Source: an uncultured Paracoccaceae bacterium (GTDB taxonomy: Bacteria > Pseudomonadota > Alphaproteobacteria > Rhodobacterales > Rhodobacteraceae). Taken from it: a DNA stretch of 64,000 nt. The translations under genes and the position numbers were made by a program. Of the stretch, positions 63,548-64,000 are shown piece by piece (the first letter of the stretch is position 1; the number at the start of each line of letters is the position of its first letter). The stretch is taken from NCBI GenBank assembly GCA_947493745.1, contig CANLSM010000003.1, positions 62,001-126,000 on the forward strand, in the 5' to 3' direction. The notes beneath the pieces were generated by a model. It made no database searches. It saw only the letters and a list, made by a program, of their open reading frames with translations, and was not told the origin of the DNA.

Positions 63548-64000
63548 AAGAGCGCGCCATCCGCATGACATATGGTCTCCAGAAGCTTAAGGGGCACATG
63601 CTCGCTGTGCGGACCAAACAGGCGGATGCCCCGACCCAGCAGGATCGGTGCGCGCTTCAGCCTCAACCGGTCGATCAGCCCTTCGCGCAGGAGACTGGAC
63701 GCAAATGCACCGCCTCCACACAGATAGACCGGACCGGACGCTGTCTGGCGCAGATCGGCCACGATGGGCGCGGCGTCCCGCGATACGACCTCGACCGCCG
63801 ATGTGTCGGGCAGGCTGATCGAACTAGAGAACACGAGCGACCGCATGGCCGGATAGGGGTTCTCGCCGGGTTTCAGCCCGAAGTCATATCCGAACTCATA
63901 GGTGCGGCGACCCATGAGGCAGACAGCATAGGTCTTCAGTCTTGCATAGTAGTCATCGACCATGGTGCTGATATGAGGAAAGAGAGACACATCATCGGAT
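63526..64000 (-). CDS. RibD C-terminal/dihydrofolate-reductase-like protein, partial (N-terminus beyond window)
   Basis: The frame is open to the window edge, so the N-terminus is missing; 157 residues are visible. Motifs of the YwjB/DHFR-like family are present: LMGRRTYEFGYDF and PVYLCGGGAFASSLLREGLIDRLRL, with a C-terminal ending LLETICHADGALFQEFALR. Such proteins are NADPH-binding reductases of mostly unknown substrate. It is convergent with the FAD gene. Confidence 0.85.
   Translation of the reverse strand, partial: SDDVSLFPHISTMVDDYYARLKTYAVCLMGRRTYEFGYDFGLKPGENPYPAMRSLVFSSSISLPDTSAVEVVSRDAAPIVADLRQTASGPVYLCGGGAFASSLLREGLIDRLRLKRAPILLGRGIRLFGPHSEHVPLKLLETICHADGALFQEFALR

Overview
This 64 kb window reads as chromosomal DNA of an alphaproteobacterium of the order Rhodobacterales (Roseobacter group). 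The evidence is high GC, dense operons with ATGA stop/start overlaps, several Rhodobacterales-type small families (DUF6524, DUF6477 and DUF6456 proteins), a form I aerobic CO dehydrogenase cluster, ABC and TRAP transporters, and an ilvC gene divergent from Lrp/AsnC regulators. The genus assignment is inference. I saw no tRNA, rRNA, insertion sequence, prophage or CRISPR array, and no gene-free stretch longer than about 300 bases.

Left part (1-11.9 kb). On the minus strand runs coxC-like, coxM, coxS, coxL, coxD and coxE, with coxE cut by the window edge. CoxL carries the AYRCSFR motif of genuine CO-oxidising enzymes. Next come two Gfo/Idh/MocA oxidoreductases divergent from a mannitol-dehydrogenase-family gene, then an NhaA antiporter with an N-terminal DsbA-like domain.

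Middle part (12-41 kb). This is core Rhodobacterales content: yifB/comM, gshB, yraN, rsmI, an LpoA-type lipoprotein, glnD, murJ, a rhomboid-like protein lacking its catalytic residues, trpS, a universal stress protein, two Lrp/AsnC regulators, ilvC, secG, an A-type Fe-S carrier, tpiA, an MttB-family methyltransferase, guaA, ppa, a FadL-type porin, two EamA transporters and a leishmanolysin-like metallopeptidase. Several genes have GTG or TTG starts supported by Shine-Dalgarno sequences.

Right part (41-51 kb). A divergent amino-sugar locus. The minus strand carries murQ, an ABC sugar importer and a Gfo/Idh oxidoreductase. The plus strand carries a BadF-type kinase, a GntR regulator, a SIS-domain deaminase-like protein and nagA. 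This fits import, phosphorylation, ether cleavage, deacetylation and deamination of GlcNAc/MurNAc-type sugars. Three copies of a GGTMT-N6-GGTMT element lie in the divergent intergenic region.

Far right (51-64 kb). A second divergent catabolic locus, and the best candidate here for an undescribed pathway. The minus strand carries gntR, leuC-like, leuD-like and a TRAP transporter. The plus strand carries an 11-codon leader, hyuB, hyuA, a Cys-less isochorismatase-like hydrolase, an isocitrate-lyase/PEP-mutase-family lyase and an FAD oxidoreductase. A 9-bp inverted repeat overlaps the predicted promoter between the two arms. I infer uptake of a carboxylate, ATP-dependent opening or carboxylation by HyuAB, (de)hydration by LeuCD and carbon-carbon cleavage by the lyase. 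The substrate is unknown. A partial RibD/dihydrofolate-reductase-like gene ends the window.
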